A stretch of DNA of 64,000 bases from Parus major (lineage: Eukaryota; Chordata; Aves; Passeriformes; Paridae), in NCBI RefSeq assembly GCF_001522545.3, contig NC_031792.1:2789457-2853456 (forward strand), given 5' to 3'. Shown here piece after piece: positions 1 through 12,150 of the stretch. The position numbers and the translations under genes were made by a program. Under the pieces are notes generated by a model that was not told the DNA's origin, ran no database searches, and saw only the letters and a program-made list of their open reading frames with translations. Within the stretch, counting starts at the first letter, position 1. Every line of letters starts with the position of its first letter.

Positions 1-414
1 GGAGTGGGGGGGTAGCTGGGGGGTGTGGGGGGAAGCAGACATAGCTGCATGAAGTGGCTGCCTTTTCGAAAGCACATTTAATCTTTCCTGGCTCCCCTAG
101 GCTTCGATGAATTAGAAGGGAAAGGAGAGGAGAGGGGGAAAGAAAAAATCCAGGCAAGGGAGGCTGTTGAGGGACAGCAAGCATCAGGCTCAAATCAACG
201 ACCAGATGAAAATGTACTAGACCACACTGCCCCCTCTCTTCCTCTCGCTCTGTCTCCTTCTCTCTCACACACTCTCACTCCTGGAAAGCTTCAGTGTCTG
301 GTTACAGACTCTTTTGGATCCTTCCCCCCCTCCCCAACCTCGCCCTTTGCCAACTATCCTAGAGATTCCTTGCATGCCTACTTAAATCTTTAACAGAATA
401 AGGACCCGTCTCCC

Positions 415-895
415 CCCTCCGCCAGCCCCGCACACACTCGCGCACTCACACACACACCATTGCCGGTCACCCTTCCCAATAATCTCTTAAGCTGCCGGGA
501 GAAACCCGCCGGAGCATCCCCGCCGCATCCCCGGCCCCGCCGCATCCCCGCCGGGTACCAGCCCCGGGACCCTCCGGGCAGCCGCCCCCCCTCCGCCTTC
601 CTAAGGGGGTGCAGGGGGCTGAAGGGGAAGCAGAGAGGGGGAGCGGAGGGGCTGCAGCCCTTCGCCTCGCATCCCTCCGGCTGGCTGTGGATTTTAAAAC
701 AATAAAATCCAGCGCTGGCTCTCGCGGGTGCCCCCCGCTCCCCCCCTCCGCCACGCCGCAGCCCGCAGCCGCCCGTGGAAATCGCACGCCCCACGTCTGC
801 AGTGAGGCAGGCAGACTGCCTGGCTCATGCCCGTGATGACTTTAGAGCTGACAACCTCCTCTCCTCGACCCCCCCTTCCCCTCCACACCCACCCC
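415..895. promoter_or_regulatory. CpG island, candidate internal promoter
   Basis: This block is strikingly GC-rich with frequent CpG dinucleotides (for example around 530-560 and 720-790), while DNA on both sides is AT-richer. CpG islands in vertebrates usually mark promoters. On the minus strand it lies about 15 kb downstream of let-7a-2, so it could be an internal start site for the mir-125b-1 part of the host transcript, which would continue off the left edge. No TATA box is evident. It could equally serve a plus-strand transcript or be an enhancer. The open frames across it on both strands look like the by-product of GC-rich sequence and are not called as genes. Confidence 0.55.
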
Positions 896-904
896 TGCGC
901 TCAA

Positions 905-1165
905 TGGCAGCGCTGCTGCCTCTCGCACCAGACTATATTTGCAATATGTGCTAATTTACCAGCTATATGCCCTTGGATTTTAAAATGAACTCATCAGTCA
1001 ATGTTTCTAGTACCGATGCTCCCTCTCTCCCTCACACACACCCTCCGCTGCAGACATGTTACTCATTCTCCAAGCATTTCCTCCCCGAATGTCCGTCAGA
1101 CGCATATACACTTCATTGATCAAACCAAATCCCCTGATAACAATAAATAATAATACAGACAGTTA
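905..1165. other. Candidate conserved non-coding flank of the CpG island
   Basis: Just beyond the CpG island the sequence switches to complex AT-rich DNA with motif-like words, including TTTGCAATATG, GCTAATTTACC and an imperfect dyad around TGACTGATGAGT (about 988-1000). It has no simple repeat or transposon signature. This texture is typical of promoter-flanking regulatory DNA, but conservation cannot be seen from one genome. Confidence 0.3.
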
Positions 1166-1904
1166 ACATCAGCGGGGAGTGGAGCGGGGGGGCGCGGGGG
1201 GAGAGACAAAGATGACGACTAAATCTGCATTGTGCTTCGGGAGGCTGAGCCCTGCCTTTCCCAGGGATGCTCCGCACAATGCGGGGAGCAGGTACCCCCA
1301 AAAACCGAGCTCACACCTCGTCCTGGGGCCTTCCCCAGACCCCCCACCCAGGTTTGCCCAAACGCTGAGGATGGCGATGTGTAATACCTGAATCCACACA
1401 GCCTTCGGAAGGTGTTTGAGGGAACAGAAGGTGGTTCTGGCTGTGGAGGAGAGGAAGCACCTCACGCAAAACACACAGCGATAAATCCAGGCAGTTTCTT
1501 TGTTAGGCTGAGCACTGAACAGACGCTCAGGAATTAAAGGTATCTGGGCTTCCAGAGACACCAGGATTTCCAGAAACACCTTCTCAGCTCCCCCTGAAAT
1601 CCGTTTCCTTTGTGCTGGAGGCAGGGAGCACCTATGCAAGGAGCCAGGTTGGGAAGAAGGGCTGTTCACCATCCCTCCGTTACATGTGCTGGGTATCTCA
1701 GGGGCTTTTGGGCTGCCCTGGCTTTATTTCCCAGTTTTCTGGGGCTGAAACAAGGGAGGCAGGAGATTGGGATTGCCCCTTGGGATTTTGGCTGGTTAGA
1801 CAGCTTGTGTGGGTCTGGCAAAGAGAAAGTGGCTGCAGTGTGAGTGTTCGGGAAGTTGGGGAGGGTGGGGCTATCTAGAAATCTTTGACTCACTGGGGTA
1901 ACTC

Positions 1905-2640
1905 CCTGAGCACAGGAATCAAATTATTGCTCCAAGCAAACTGCATTTTATGAGCAGCAGCCTCAGAATGACATTCTGCATGCACACAGAGCTGGGGACA
2001 GCTAAAATAAACGCATGGAAATAAATATACGGTCCATAATTAAATTATTGGGTGCAATGCAGAAGTCTCTGGGTGATGGAAGAGGTGGGATTATGCAGCA
2101 AAATCAGTCTGGGGATCCACGGATACAAATTTTCTTATTTATACCGGCATAATCCTGATTGGCATCAGCCTAGATAGGGGAAGAATCAAACCCTGTGTAC
2201 TGAAGGATCTAATCTTTGGGAAAAGTAGTCTGGATTACTGACTGTATCTGCCAACCATCCTTTCACTCCCTTTAGAGTCCCTCACCACCGCTGCAAGACT
2301 TTGCCATCACACAGAGCATTTCACATCCATTGTCTCCTTATCTTCCTTCCCAATAAAAAAATGTTTGATTTTTTTTTTTTTACCCAAAGTTTTGTAGCAA
2401 ACACATAATTTCTTTGTACACTTTAGCCAAGCCTTTGGAGGATACTTATTTCAAGCAGTTAACACCTGACCCCAATTTTTGTGGGTAATTAGTGAGCTAG
2501 ATAACCACACAAAATGGGTAATTATTTAGTACCCAAGGGTACTGTACAAGAGGGTAGAGGCTGGCGGTGTTAACAAAAGCACATCCCTAATTATTGCATC
2601 CACCCTGATGTTTTAAGAATAGTTACTTCCACCTAATGAT
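1905..2640. other. Candidate conserved non-coding block
   Basis: This is complex AT-rich sequence with repeated homeodomain-type cores: CCATAATTAAATTATT near 2033-2049, GGGTAATTAGTGAG near 2483, GGGTAATTATTTAG near 2516 and CCTAATTATTGC near 2586. A 14-base T tract at about 2369-2382 divides it. There are no long frames and no recognised transposon. Several TAATTA cores within 600 bases suggest a regulatory element, but AT-rich DNA also produces such cores by chance. Confidence 0.3.
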
Positions 2641-3265
2641 CCATGATAAATCAGTAAACTCTTCTGCTTCCCTTAGCACGGGATAACCAAGGGCAGGATG
2701 GGAGGGCAAAGCCAACGGAAGGCACGGCTTCAATTTGTGCAAGCTCCAGGAGAAGCCAGAGGAATCCCCTTGGAGAAGGCGGCGAGACCTGATCTGGGAC
2801 AGCCTGAAAACCACCCCCAACAGCCACCAGGTTGGTTGGGAAAGCTGGAAAAGCCACGTGGGAATTTTGTAGGGAATGCCTCAGGGTCTGCTCCTGGCTT
2901 AGGTAACGTGGCCGTGCCGATGGATCCTTGTGTACAACAACAACCTCCATCGGGTTCTCAGCCTTGCTCCTGGAAAATCCCTTTAAAGCACAAATGGGGA
3001 AGGTCAGAAATTGTGTTTGGGGAAGGTCAGAAATGCCAGGCAGCTGCACTAGGCTGGGGGAGAAAAAAAAATCATATTTGATGAGTTTCAATTATATGTC
3101 ACCGCCGATATTGATGCCACAACCACATTTCTCCCATGGAAAACGCTGCATCCTCAGGGGGATTGCCCTCAAATTTAAGGAGGAAGAAATGGGAACTATA
3201 TTGAAATAGAAACTAAATAAGACTCAGTTGTTAAATCCACACAAATATCCCCTAGGCAGGTCTCA

Positions 3266-3528
3266 GAGGAGGGTGCCAGACTGGTTTTGGTGACAAGGCA
3301 AGGAGCAATGGCCAGCAAGTAAAACTCAAAGAGTTCCACCTCAACCTGAGGTAGAGCTTCCCACGGAGGTGGCAGAGCCCTGGAACAAGCTGGAGATTCT
3401 GGAGCCACCCCAGCCCCAGCTGGATGTGTCCCTGTCCCTGCTCCAGGTGAGCCTGCCTGGCCAGGGGGGTTGTTCTGGGTGGTCTCTGGAGCTCCCCTCT
3501 CACCCCAAACGCTCTGGGATTCTGTGAG
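3266..3528 (+). mobile_element. CR1 LINE 3' fragment
   Basis: The segment follows the 3' end of an avian CR1 retrotransposon in plus orientation. It runs from a degenerate caggctggttttggtgacaaggcaaggagcaatgg-like start, through an AGTTCCACCTCAACCTGAGG phrase and a GAGCCCTGGAACAAGCTGG phrase, to the usual end CTGGGATTCTGTGA. It is 5'-truncated, as almost all CR1 copies are, and has no coding capacity. Confidence 0.8.
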
Positions 3529-6500
3529 AAAAATAATTTGGTTTTAATCAGCAGCACCACGTGATAAAGAAGTGTTTGCTGGAAACAGATCCATGACCTG
3601 AACACAAGAGCCCCCATCCCCTGACCACTGCTGGAGCACTTCACACTCACTTAAGGACATCCTCCAACCAAGGCATTAGGCTCAGAGGAAAAGCACTTTC
3701 CTCTTTTAATTGCTTTTATGAATCACCACCGACATCCGGACACTTCATTTACTGGAGTCCAGCAGCCCTGTTTTGCAAACACTCAGATTCCAAAATGTTA
3801 AAGGCCTCCAGGCTGGCCAAAAAAAAATAAAAATTAAAAAAAAAAATTAAAATAGAGGTGTCATTCTGCTTAATTTGATCCCAGCTTTGCATTTAACTCA
3901 AATGCTCTGGGCCAGGCACTACACAAAAAAAAACCCCCACAACTGGCAGCATCACCTGGTCCTGTGACCACCAGGAACTCAAAACTTAAATAGAGAAAGT
4001 TTGAGGGGTTTCCACAACTTCTCATATTTCTCTATTGTTCTGTGGTTTGTTGGGTTTGGTTTTTCTTCTTTGGAGTGAAATAACCACAACTGAAAGAGGC
4101 CTGGAAATTGTTCTCATATTTAAAAAGGGGCCAAGTCTCTACAGTCCATTTATAAATAAATATAAATAAAATTGGTATCCCCTCCACTAATCCTCTCAGG
4201 GACGTGGATTGCAGGAAATTCTTGCAGAAATGGAGCAAAAGAAAGTTTGCAGAGAGAAGCTGGAAAACAGAAAGGAAGAATGAATTTAATCATGGACACA
4301 AGGTCAAAGGTAGGAGAGACCTTGGTAGGTGCTGTTATAGCAGAAAGTAAATACAAACTATTACGATTTTTATTTTTTTTTCCTCAGATCAATTGGAATT
4401 AGCAATTCAAAAGGGAAGACACACAGGAGAAGGGATGTTCAGCCAGGGAGGAAGCTTTAGGGACTTCAGCATTAACTCAAAAACCTTGAGGCCTTTTTGA
4501 GACCAGTCAATAACTTCACTCTGGGCAAAACAGAGAGAGATCATTTAGGAAATATCTTTAAAATAATGGTTACAGCTCAGCTGTAAGGACAGCATATATG
4601 AGAATAGTTTCCAAATTAATAAAATGTCTTCAAGGGAGTAAAAAAACCCATTAGGTAACAGAAATTAAGAGTTCAAATGATGTGAGGAAAGGTAAAATTC
4701 AGAGTGTGGGGCACTCTGGAAAGCAAAATGGGCAAAGTTGTCACGATTTGGACATTTCCAGAATGGTCCAGAAATTTCTAGTTTGAGCCTCAGTGTTCTG
4801 CAGACCAATTCCACACCAAATCACTGAAGAAATCAATATTCTGTAAAAATGCAGAACCATCTTACACTTACCACGTCCCTGGAGTGCTGGGAGTCCTTGG
4901 AAGAAGCTGCAATGTCAAGATTGCTTTTGTCACCCTCACCTGATCCCCTGGTACTCAACAGAGAGGACAGCGTGGTTCAAAATCATCTCAGCCTCATTTC
5001 ACCACCACCAAATCCTTTTCAGCAACTTTCCCCTCCAAACCATCAGATTTTGTCTCCCACAAGGACTAAAAAGTGATGGTTGGATTTTTCCCCAGTCCCC
5101 AACAGGTTCTCCTTGAGCTCCAACTCCATCCCTCCCTGGCTAATGGGGAAAAATTGAGATAATAAAGGTGAGAAAGCCATAAAATGGTTGGATTTTAAGG
5201 TGGTAAAGCAAGGGAAAATGCACCCAAACCCTTCAGATTTCACGTGGGTTCGAGGCCACCAAAAGTTTAAGAATTGATTTATTCAGAACATAAAAAAAGC
5301 TCCAAGAACCTCACTCTTATTTCAGATAAATCTGACATGGTTTGGGGATATAATTTCGTAAGAGCTGAGGTTTCACACCAAAATCTGGCAAATTTTGAAA
5401 TACATCAGTTACTAAGAGATGGAGCTGTATGAATATGTTACCCAACAAAGCTGCCACCAAAAAATGTCTGGTCAACATTTAATGCTTTTTTAAACTTTAA
5501 CTCAAATTCCAGTAGAATCATTGCATGCAAAGGTGGAGTCCCTCAATCAAATATTTTTTTTCTTTTTTTTTCTGAAAAAGCCAGTAAAAATAATACCTGT
5601 TGAGGCTGTTCAATTGGAGGTTAAACTGCTGAACCTAAATTCAACTTGCAGAAAGTTTAGGAACATTTTGGGAGTGTGAGCTGGCAGGAAAAGTGGAAAA
5701 ATTAAATTAAAGGTCTATGAGACTGAGAAGAGCTAGAATGAATTGCATTTCAGTAGGAAAGGAGTGCTAGGGTCACTACAGAAAATAAAGATTGTAATTC
5801 CCAGATTGGAGGGCTGCAGTCCACAGATCCATTCCCGTCTCCTCTGTGGAGTATTTTCTATCCTTGATAACATAATTATTGCACCTAAGAAAGGAGCTGG
5901 GACCCTGAGCCTTAATTCCTGTCTGGGAAGAGCCCTGAGGGATCAGAGGGACCTGAGGAACCTCAAAGTGCTGGAATTCTTCAACTTCCCCCAGACCTCC
6001 TGTCAGACTCCTCACCCTTCCCACCAGCACTGCTTTCTTTTTAAAGAGAGGGTGGAATTACTTAAGAGATGAAACCCAGACATCTTTCCCAGGTTTTCTA
6101 TTACCACACCTGACACAATTTCAAAAAGAAGAAAATATCCCCAAAACATTTCTCACAAAAAAGACATGTTCCAGCCACTGCTTGAGAATGAAACCCAAGG
6201 GTAGGACACCAAAATATTTTCTCCAGCTGGTGGTGGGTGCAAGGCACCGCTCCCTGCACAAGGACAGGCAGGAGCTGGCACAGACCCAGCCCGAGGAATC
6301 CCAACCCAGCCCTGAGGATTCCCAGCCTATTCCCAGCCCTCACGCTCACTGGGACTCTGTCTCTCCATCCCTTCCTCTTCCCTGCCTGCTTTATCCACCC
6401 AGGCTGCCAGCTCCTGGGGAAAGGGGATCTCTCCTCACAGGGGACACTCTGGGGTGCTGAGATATTGGGGTGTTGCTGTCAAGGAAAGGTCTGGGCTCTC

Positions 6501-6838
6501 CGGGCAGGGAATTCTGTCTGTGGTGGAGCTGGACTTCACACCCCAGCTCGTGTCCAGCCACTCCACTGCTGCTGGGAGCGGATTAAAAACCAGGGAGCCA
6601 CGTCTGGAGAGGGATGTGACAGACAGAATGAGTGTCAGGACCTACTCTGGGCCCAGCAGACACTGCTCAGTGTCTGCGTGCCAGAAATAGCAGCGGGAGG
6701 CAGGCGCTGCTCCCGGTGCCCCTCTGCACTTCTGCATCGCTTCACTGCAGGCTCTGCTCCACCCTAAACTCACAGCTCCTCCTGGTTATAATGCAAAAAG
6801 ACAGCCTTAACACTTCTAGGACATGCAACGTGAAGAGA
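3529..6838. other. Gene-free intronic-type DNA
   Basis: No gene, RNA or recognised transposon is visible. The stretch is moderately AT-rich with short A or T tracts (about 3820-3850, 4368-4382 and 5550-5570). Frames are below 180 codons and overlap on both strands. Around 6230-6440 the base composition becomes GC-richer, without CpG enrichment. It fits intronic DNA of the host lncRNA downstream of let-7a-2. Confidence 0.6.
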
Positions 6839-7010
6839 ACAGGCAGAAAAATCTGAATTGCAGCTTGTTTACTGTGATAATAAATCACGTTAGGTAGGGT
6901 TTTTAATGTGCTGTAATAACGTTCTAGAGCCGACTGCATAAAAATAGTTTGGGATGATTAATTTGATCAGTGTTAATTCTGTCAAGCTAAAAAAGGTGTC
7001 AGCACAGAGA
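6839..7010. other. Candidate conserved non-coding element
   Basis: Complex AT-rich sequence contains TGTTTACTGTGATAATAAAT, a fork-head-like TGTTTAC core, and GGATGATTAATTTGATCAGT with a TTAATT core and a GATC dyad. It lacks simple repeats and stands out from its GC-richer left neighbour. Function is inferred only from texture. Confidence 0.3.
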
Positions 7011-7504
7011 CAGCCCATCAGAAACATTTCTTCCTGGTGTGATCCTTGCAATTCCAACATGAGTGTCTCTGAACAGCTCATTCAGGATCAGTTCCTCTGC
7101 CTTTACAACTCCCCTTAGGAGGAACAAGGACCTCTATTTTATAGGCAGGGAATGGAACCAAAGGAAAATAAGTGACTCATCCCAGACCCCACAGGGAGTC
7201 CACAGCAGAACTTCTGGGCCTGCACCAAGGGCTTAATAAAGAAAAATAAATGGTTTCACTCAAAAGGTAGAGGCTGTGCAGTCTTTGCCCCATCAATAAT
7301 AAACCAAGACAAGCCCCATGAGCTGCACAAGAACAAGGGACAAGATTAAAATCATGCACCCGGTGTCTCCAGGAAATCCAAACTGAATTCCCAGAGAAAG
7401 CCCTCCCAAGCCCACCTTCACCTGGAATAACTCAGTAAAAACCCCTCATTCTCCCTCTTTGACCCACATGGGTGGTCCCTGCTCCTTGCTGGAGCTGCTG
7501 GTCC

Positions 7505-7640
7505 ACGTGGAGCCGAGCGCAGCAGCAGCTCCCGAGCGATTACTTGATCACTTTTCCTGCTTAATTGCCAGCTTTAATTACTCGCATGGCAACAACAAAA
7601 AGTCAATCTGGCAACGGAAATCCATTCTTTGAACAACTTC
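7505..7640. promoter_or_regulatory. Candidate enhancer with homeodomain and RFX-like motifs
   Basis: A compact cluster carries GCGATTACTTGATCAC, GCTTAATTGCC, GCTTTAATTACTCG and CGCATGGCAACAAC. The last resembles an RFX half site (GTTGCCATGG-type) on the minus strand, and the two TAAT cores are homeodomain-like. Unusually for this AT-rich neighbourhood it keeps several CpG dinucleotides. These features suggest a constrained element; conservation is not shown. Confidence 0.35.
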
Positions 7641-8387
7641 TGCCTCTTCCCTCAGACACAAACTATTGCTCTATAAGCCATTCCTGATTAATAAGGGGCC
7701 CTCGTGGGAAAGCCACTGGATTTCATTTCCTTCAGCTGACAGCCCCAAGTCCCTAAAAAGCAAGGGCAAAAGAACCTTTATTTTATCATGGCTAGATGAC
7801 ACTGTTTTTCCCCTTGCCATTTTCCTTCAGGAAGATATATTAGCACTACATTTGCTCCTCCATGTGGTGGGATTTCTTAAATAAAAACGTATGTTCTATA
7901 CGTCTGAGCTTGGAAGCAGAGCTGCATTAGCCTGTTAACCATCCACGTTTGCTTCAGACTTGGCCAGCCACCTAGAAAACCTGCCAAGACCTCTCTGGCA
8001 GCATTTTCCTCACAGTTCCAGGAAAACATGGAATATTCAAAGAATTTCGGGGCCTCCCGGCTTCGTTTGTCACCACTCTCCTTGCCCACTTAGAGCTAAA
8101 TCACAGGCAAATTGCTCTAATGCCCTATTAAAGATTTAAAAATGGCCTTCTCCAGAGGAGGGGATCTGAGGACAAATCTCTGCTGATATATAATGCAAAA
8201 GCCCCGTGTTCAGATGCGATGCAATGTGGCAGGAGGCAGGCAGGGAGCTGCTTTACAATCCTGCAACTTCCCAAGGGAGTTCTGTCCTGTTCGGGGCTTT
8301 TAAACCTCCCTCAGCTACCCAGGAGAAGGAGAGATTGGTTTGGTGCTTGTTGTTATTCCAGAAATGGCTTCAGACTGACACAGGGCA

Positions 8388-8598
8388 GGGTTAGATGGGA
8401 TTTTGGGAATAAATCCCTCCCTGTGAGGGTGGGGAGGCTCTGGAATGGATTTCCCAGAGAAGCTGTGGCTGCCCCCGGAGCCCTGGCAGTGCCCAAGGCC
8501 AGGCTGGACGGGGCTCAGAGAAGCCCAGGATAGTGGAAGGGGGTGGAATTAAACGATTTTTAAGTTCCCATCCAACCCAAACCATGCTGGGATTGTGA
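8388..8598 (+). mobile_element. CR1 LINE 3' fragment
   Basis: The plus strand shows the CR1 3' module in order: AGATGGGATTTTGGGAATAAA, CCCTGTGAGGGTGGGGAGGC, GCAGTGCCCAAGGCCAGGCT, then TCCAACCCAAACCATGCTGG and GGGATTGTGA at the end. It is truncated at its 5' side and non-coding. The two-base differences from other copies in this window show it is an old insertion. Confidence 0.88.
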
Positions 8599-9061
8599 AC
8601 CCATTGATATCTCAGAGTAAGAAGCAAACAAAAAAGTGAATTTCCAGCAGAGCTCATCACTCCTGGGGCTGAAGGCAGCGCTGCTGAAGACAGGCTGAGT
8701 GTCACTGCCACAGCTGGACTGAGGGACACGAAGGTGACACAAATGGCATCGGTTCCATAACCAAAATTCCCAGCAGAATCCATGGGAATGGCACCTGGAA
8801 ACATTTCCTTCACAACTGAAGCCAGCAGCCAGCTCCCTTTAAAGAGGAAAATCCTGAGTGAACAAAGTCACTCCTAACCAAGAGCAAATAGTGGCCCAGA
8901 GAAAAAGGCTTTAAATAATTTTGAGAGGTTTTTTTTTCCTTACAGAGAATAAAACCTCCCTGGGATTTCGGATGTCAAGCAGACTTTTCTTGATTCCCAG
9001 CACTAATTTATGGATTAAACATTTAACCCTTGTCTTGAGTATGGATTGAGAGTTCCCAGTT

Positions 9062-9205
9062 GCTGACAGCTGAGTAATAAACTAAATATAAAAACTGATA
9101 TAATATTAAAAATAGTGTATTTATAATATTATACACTATAACCCATATTTTCTTATATTATAAAGTTGTTGTGATATTTATTTTTAATATAAAAATAAAT
9201 AGGAT
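9062..9205. repeat. AT-rich tract with a 9-bp inverted repeat
   Basis: Nearly pure A/T sequence. ATAGTGTAT at 9112-9120 is exactly complementary to ATACACTAT at 9131-9139, with a 10-base AT spacer, so a small hairpin or cruciform is possible. No transposon end or target duplication is evident. Confidence 0.6.
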
Positions 9206-9483
9206 ATTTCTGAGCATTGACTTCAATCTAGAGCCTCCAACCAGCCCTGATTCAGCAGCCTCACTGCATCTCCACTAACACAGAATGCACTGGACACTGA
9301 CTGCACCTTTTCCATTAACACCTCCCCTGATTAACTCCTCTCTCAATAATTATTCTCACATGCAAATGAAGGCAAGCACGTGACTGAACTATCTCAGGGC
9401 TTTTATAAAATCCCTTCCTTTCCCACTTCAGAAGGGAAGGACACTCTAAAATCAGCTGTGGATCTGCAGCAGAGAGCAGTGGA

Positions 9484-9757
9484 GCCTTCTTTTCTTCCTT
9501 TCCCATTTCCTTCCTGTTTTCCCTTCTTCCCTTTCAATTTCTTTCCTACTTTCCTTTCTTCCCTTCCAATTTCCTTCCCGTTTTCCCTTCTTCCCTTTCA
9601 ATTTCCTTCCTGGTTTCCTTTCCAATTTCCTTCCTGGTTTGCTTTCCAATTTCCTTCCTATTTTTCCTTCTTCCCTTCCAATTTCCTTCCTGTTTTCTTT
9701 TCCCATTTCCTTCCTGTTTTCTTTTCCCATTTCCTTCCTGTTTTCCCTTCTCTTCCT
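9484..9757 (+). repeat. Pyrimidine-rich minisatellite
   Basis: The plus strand is almost all C and T with the recurring word CAATTTCCTTCCTGTTTTCC. Copies vary in length, roughly 24 to 38 bases; the last two are a clean 24-base unit built on TTTTCCCATTTCCTTCCTG. Frames on both strands stay open across it (rich in Phe/Pro on one, Lys/Glu/Gly on the other), which is a composition effect and not evidence of a gene. Confidence 0.85.
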
Positions 9758-11954
9758 TGTTCTTTTTTAAAAATCCCAGCCTCCCCATCCCTTGTGAAAG
9801 GCAGTGCAGAGCCGAGGGGGCTGTGAGGCACCTGCCAGGCTGCAAACACCACTGGGAGCCACTCTGGGATGCCACGGCTGCTGTTTGTTGTCAGAGGAGA
9901 TGAGAGGCCACTTCAAACACAAGCAAAACAAACTTCTCACTAAAGCCACATCAGTGCCATTAATCCGGGAATGGGTTTGACCTGCTGCTTGCAGCAATTC
10001 CTTAAATCTCACTTAAGCTGAGGAGCACAAAGGGGCTGCCTGCACTCTCCAGGAGCTGTGGTGACCCCAAATCTCACACCAACCTGAGCTGCTGCAGCAC
10101 AAATCCCCAGCCAGGGGGGCTTGGGAGCGACCTCGCAGTGAAAGGAGGGTGGGAAAGCAGAGCCAGGTGTGACCCTCACTGCTCCTGAAACTTCTGGGAC
10201 TCGTGGTAATGCCAGGCTTACAAGAAATCTGTTTCTTGAGGAGGAAAAAGGCCACAGCCCGTGTTTAGGTGCAGATCTGTGGCCTGGCTGAGCTGGGTTT
10301 TGTGCCCAGCCCTCCAGTGATGCTCTGTGTGGCCTTGGATGTCCCTCCCCTCCCTCTGCCAGGAATTCCTTCCTCTGACAGGAATTACCCAGTGCCACAC
10401 GTCTGGGGGATTGCCATGGGCACTGCAGCACTCGTGTTCAGCCTGTGAGCCCAAGGGAAGGGAAACATCCACCCCCCTTGGCTTTGATTTGGGAATTATG
10501 TGGGAAATTGTGCATTCAGTGCTTTGGAGGAGCCATGAACAGACTGGGCCATGCTCCAGCCTTTTCCCCCGTAGTGACCAGAATTAGCAGCTTTGGACAG
10601 CCCAAATCTGCCCTTCCCACTGGATTTTGTTGGGTTGCTGCTTTTTATCCCAAACTTTATGGAGTCTAAGCTCAGTTCCAAAGTTATTACAATGAACGCC
10701 CATAATTCTGTGTATGGCTATTAAAAACATAAGTATCTGATCTGTTCTAGACTTGCAAAGTTCCCATTAACTTCTAAAAGCAATTAGGTTCCTTTTTAAT
10801 TAAGTACTGGTGGAAAAAGAAACACTTTATAAAACAGTTTCAGTTTGTCAGTATTTAATTTCACTACACATCTTCTTGCCTTCACTTTGTGAAACTCAGA
10901 GATTCCCAGACTTCCTCCTCAACCTTTCTTTTCCTCAGAACATCCATTTGCTTTTTTTCCTTTCTAGTGGGAATGGTTGAGTGGATCCATTCCAGATCTA
11001 ACTCTGCTTTTTGCTGGCACCTTTTTAGCCACTTTTTGTCCTCTCAGATTTGGTGGAACAGCTCCTGTGCCATTTTAGTGTCTCTGGACCCAAAAATTCC
11101 CCTTTAGTGTCAAGCAGAGGTTTATCCACTCCCATTTTATAAGAGGGATGAAGCCTAAAATGTCCATAAAAACTAAAATTCATGGCTTGAGTTACAAATC
11201 TACTGGATATAAGAAAAACAAGCAGCAAAGTCTGCTTGCCCATCAAGAATTCAATGATTCCTAGAAGGGGTCAGGAGTGGAGGTGATGGGAAGGAGGAGC
11301 CACTGCTTGTAAGACAGAAGGAAGAATTTCAATTTCTTTCCATGTCTGCCCCAGAAACCTGATTCTTGAACTTGTTTCACCAGGAAACAGGGCCATGACA
11401 TTGCACAAAGAGGCCAATTTCACCCTATAGCACGTACAGATGATTTGCTTGGGGAGAATACATTTTATATTTCCAGTGTACAAATCTAAATATACGCAAG
11501 TGGGACTGCCTGGAGCACCAGCAGAGCCAGGGCAACCAGGAGTTCTTGAGTTTAAAGAGCAAATTAAAATGAAGGGGGGATGCATTCCCAAATATTTTGG
11601 ATTTTCCTCTGCTATGGGAAATTTCCAGACATGAGATTTTTTTTCTGTTCCAGTTTGCTTTTATTGCTGAAACCCTGCTGGTCCAACAGTTATGAGTTTG
11701 TCCCTGACTGAAGCCTGGGTGGACACAAAACTTATCCCAAAAACTCACACCAGAAATGCTGAACTTGGCTTCACACCTAAATCCCCAAGCTGTGAAGAGG
11801 GAAAAGTGGGAATGAGAAGGAGAAAGTTGGTTAAAAGAGAGAGATTCCCATCTCTGCTGTGGCCTCTGTTCATCTCCAGATACTGAGCTGCTCCACACCA
11901 GCTCATCCTTTCACTGAGAATTGCAATCAATGTCCCCATCTCACTGGGGATTAA
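9758..11954. other. Gene-free intronic-type DNA
   Basis: I see no gene, transposon or RNA here. Composition is mixed, with a GC-richer part at 9990-10450 that has overlapping short frames on both strands. Consistent with intron or intergenic sequence. Confidence 0.55.
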
Positions 11955-12150
11955 AATGAAAAATAAAATTAAAATTAAAATTAATTTTAAAATTAAAATT
12001 AAAATTAATTTTAAAATTAAAATTAAAATTAATTTTGATTAAAATTAGAATTAATTTTTATTATATTGTAGTATTATAAATAAATATTATATATGTATTT
12101 ATATATATTATATTTATATTATTTATTATAAATGAAAATTAGAATTAAAA
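11955..12150. repeat. AT-rich (AAAATT)n-type repeat
   Basis: The word AAAATTAAAATTAATTTT recurs at least three times between 11957 and 12050, and each unit is itself near-palindromic. It degrades rightwards into TATATTATATTTATATT sequence to about 12150. It is a low-complexity repeat with no coding potential. Confidence 0.85.

Noticed and set aside
9380..9875. Phe/Pro-rich and Lys/Glu/Gly-rich frames
   Set aside because: Translation of the pyrimidine minisatellite; both strands open because stop codons are rare in that composition.
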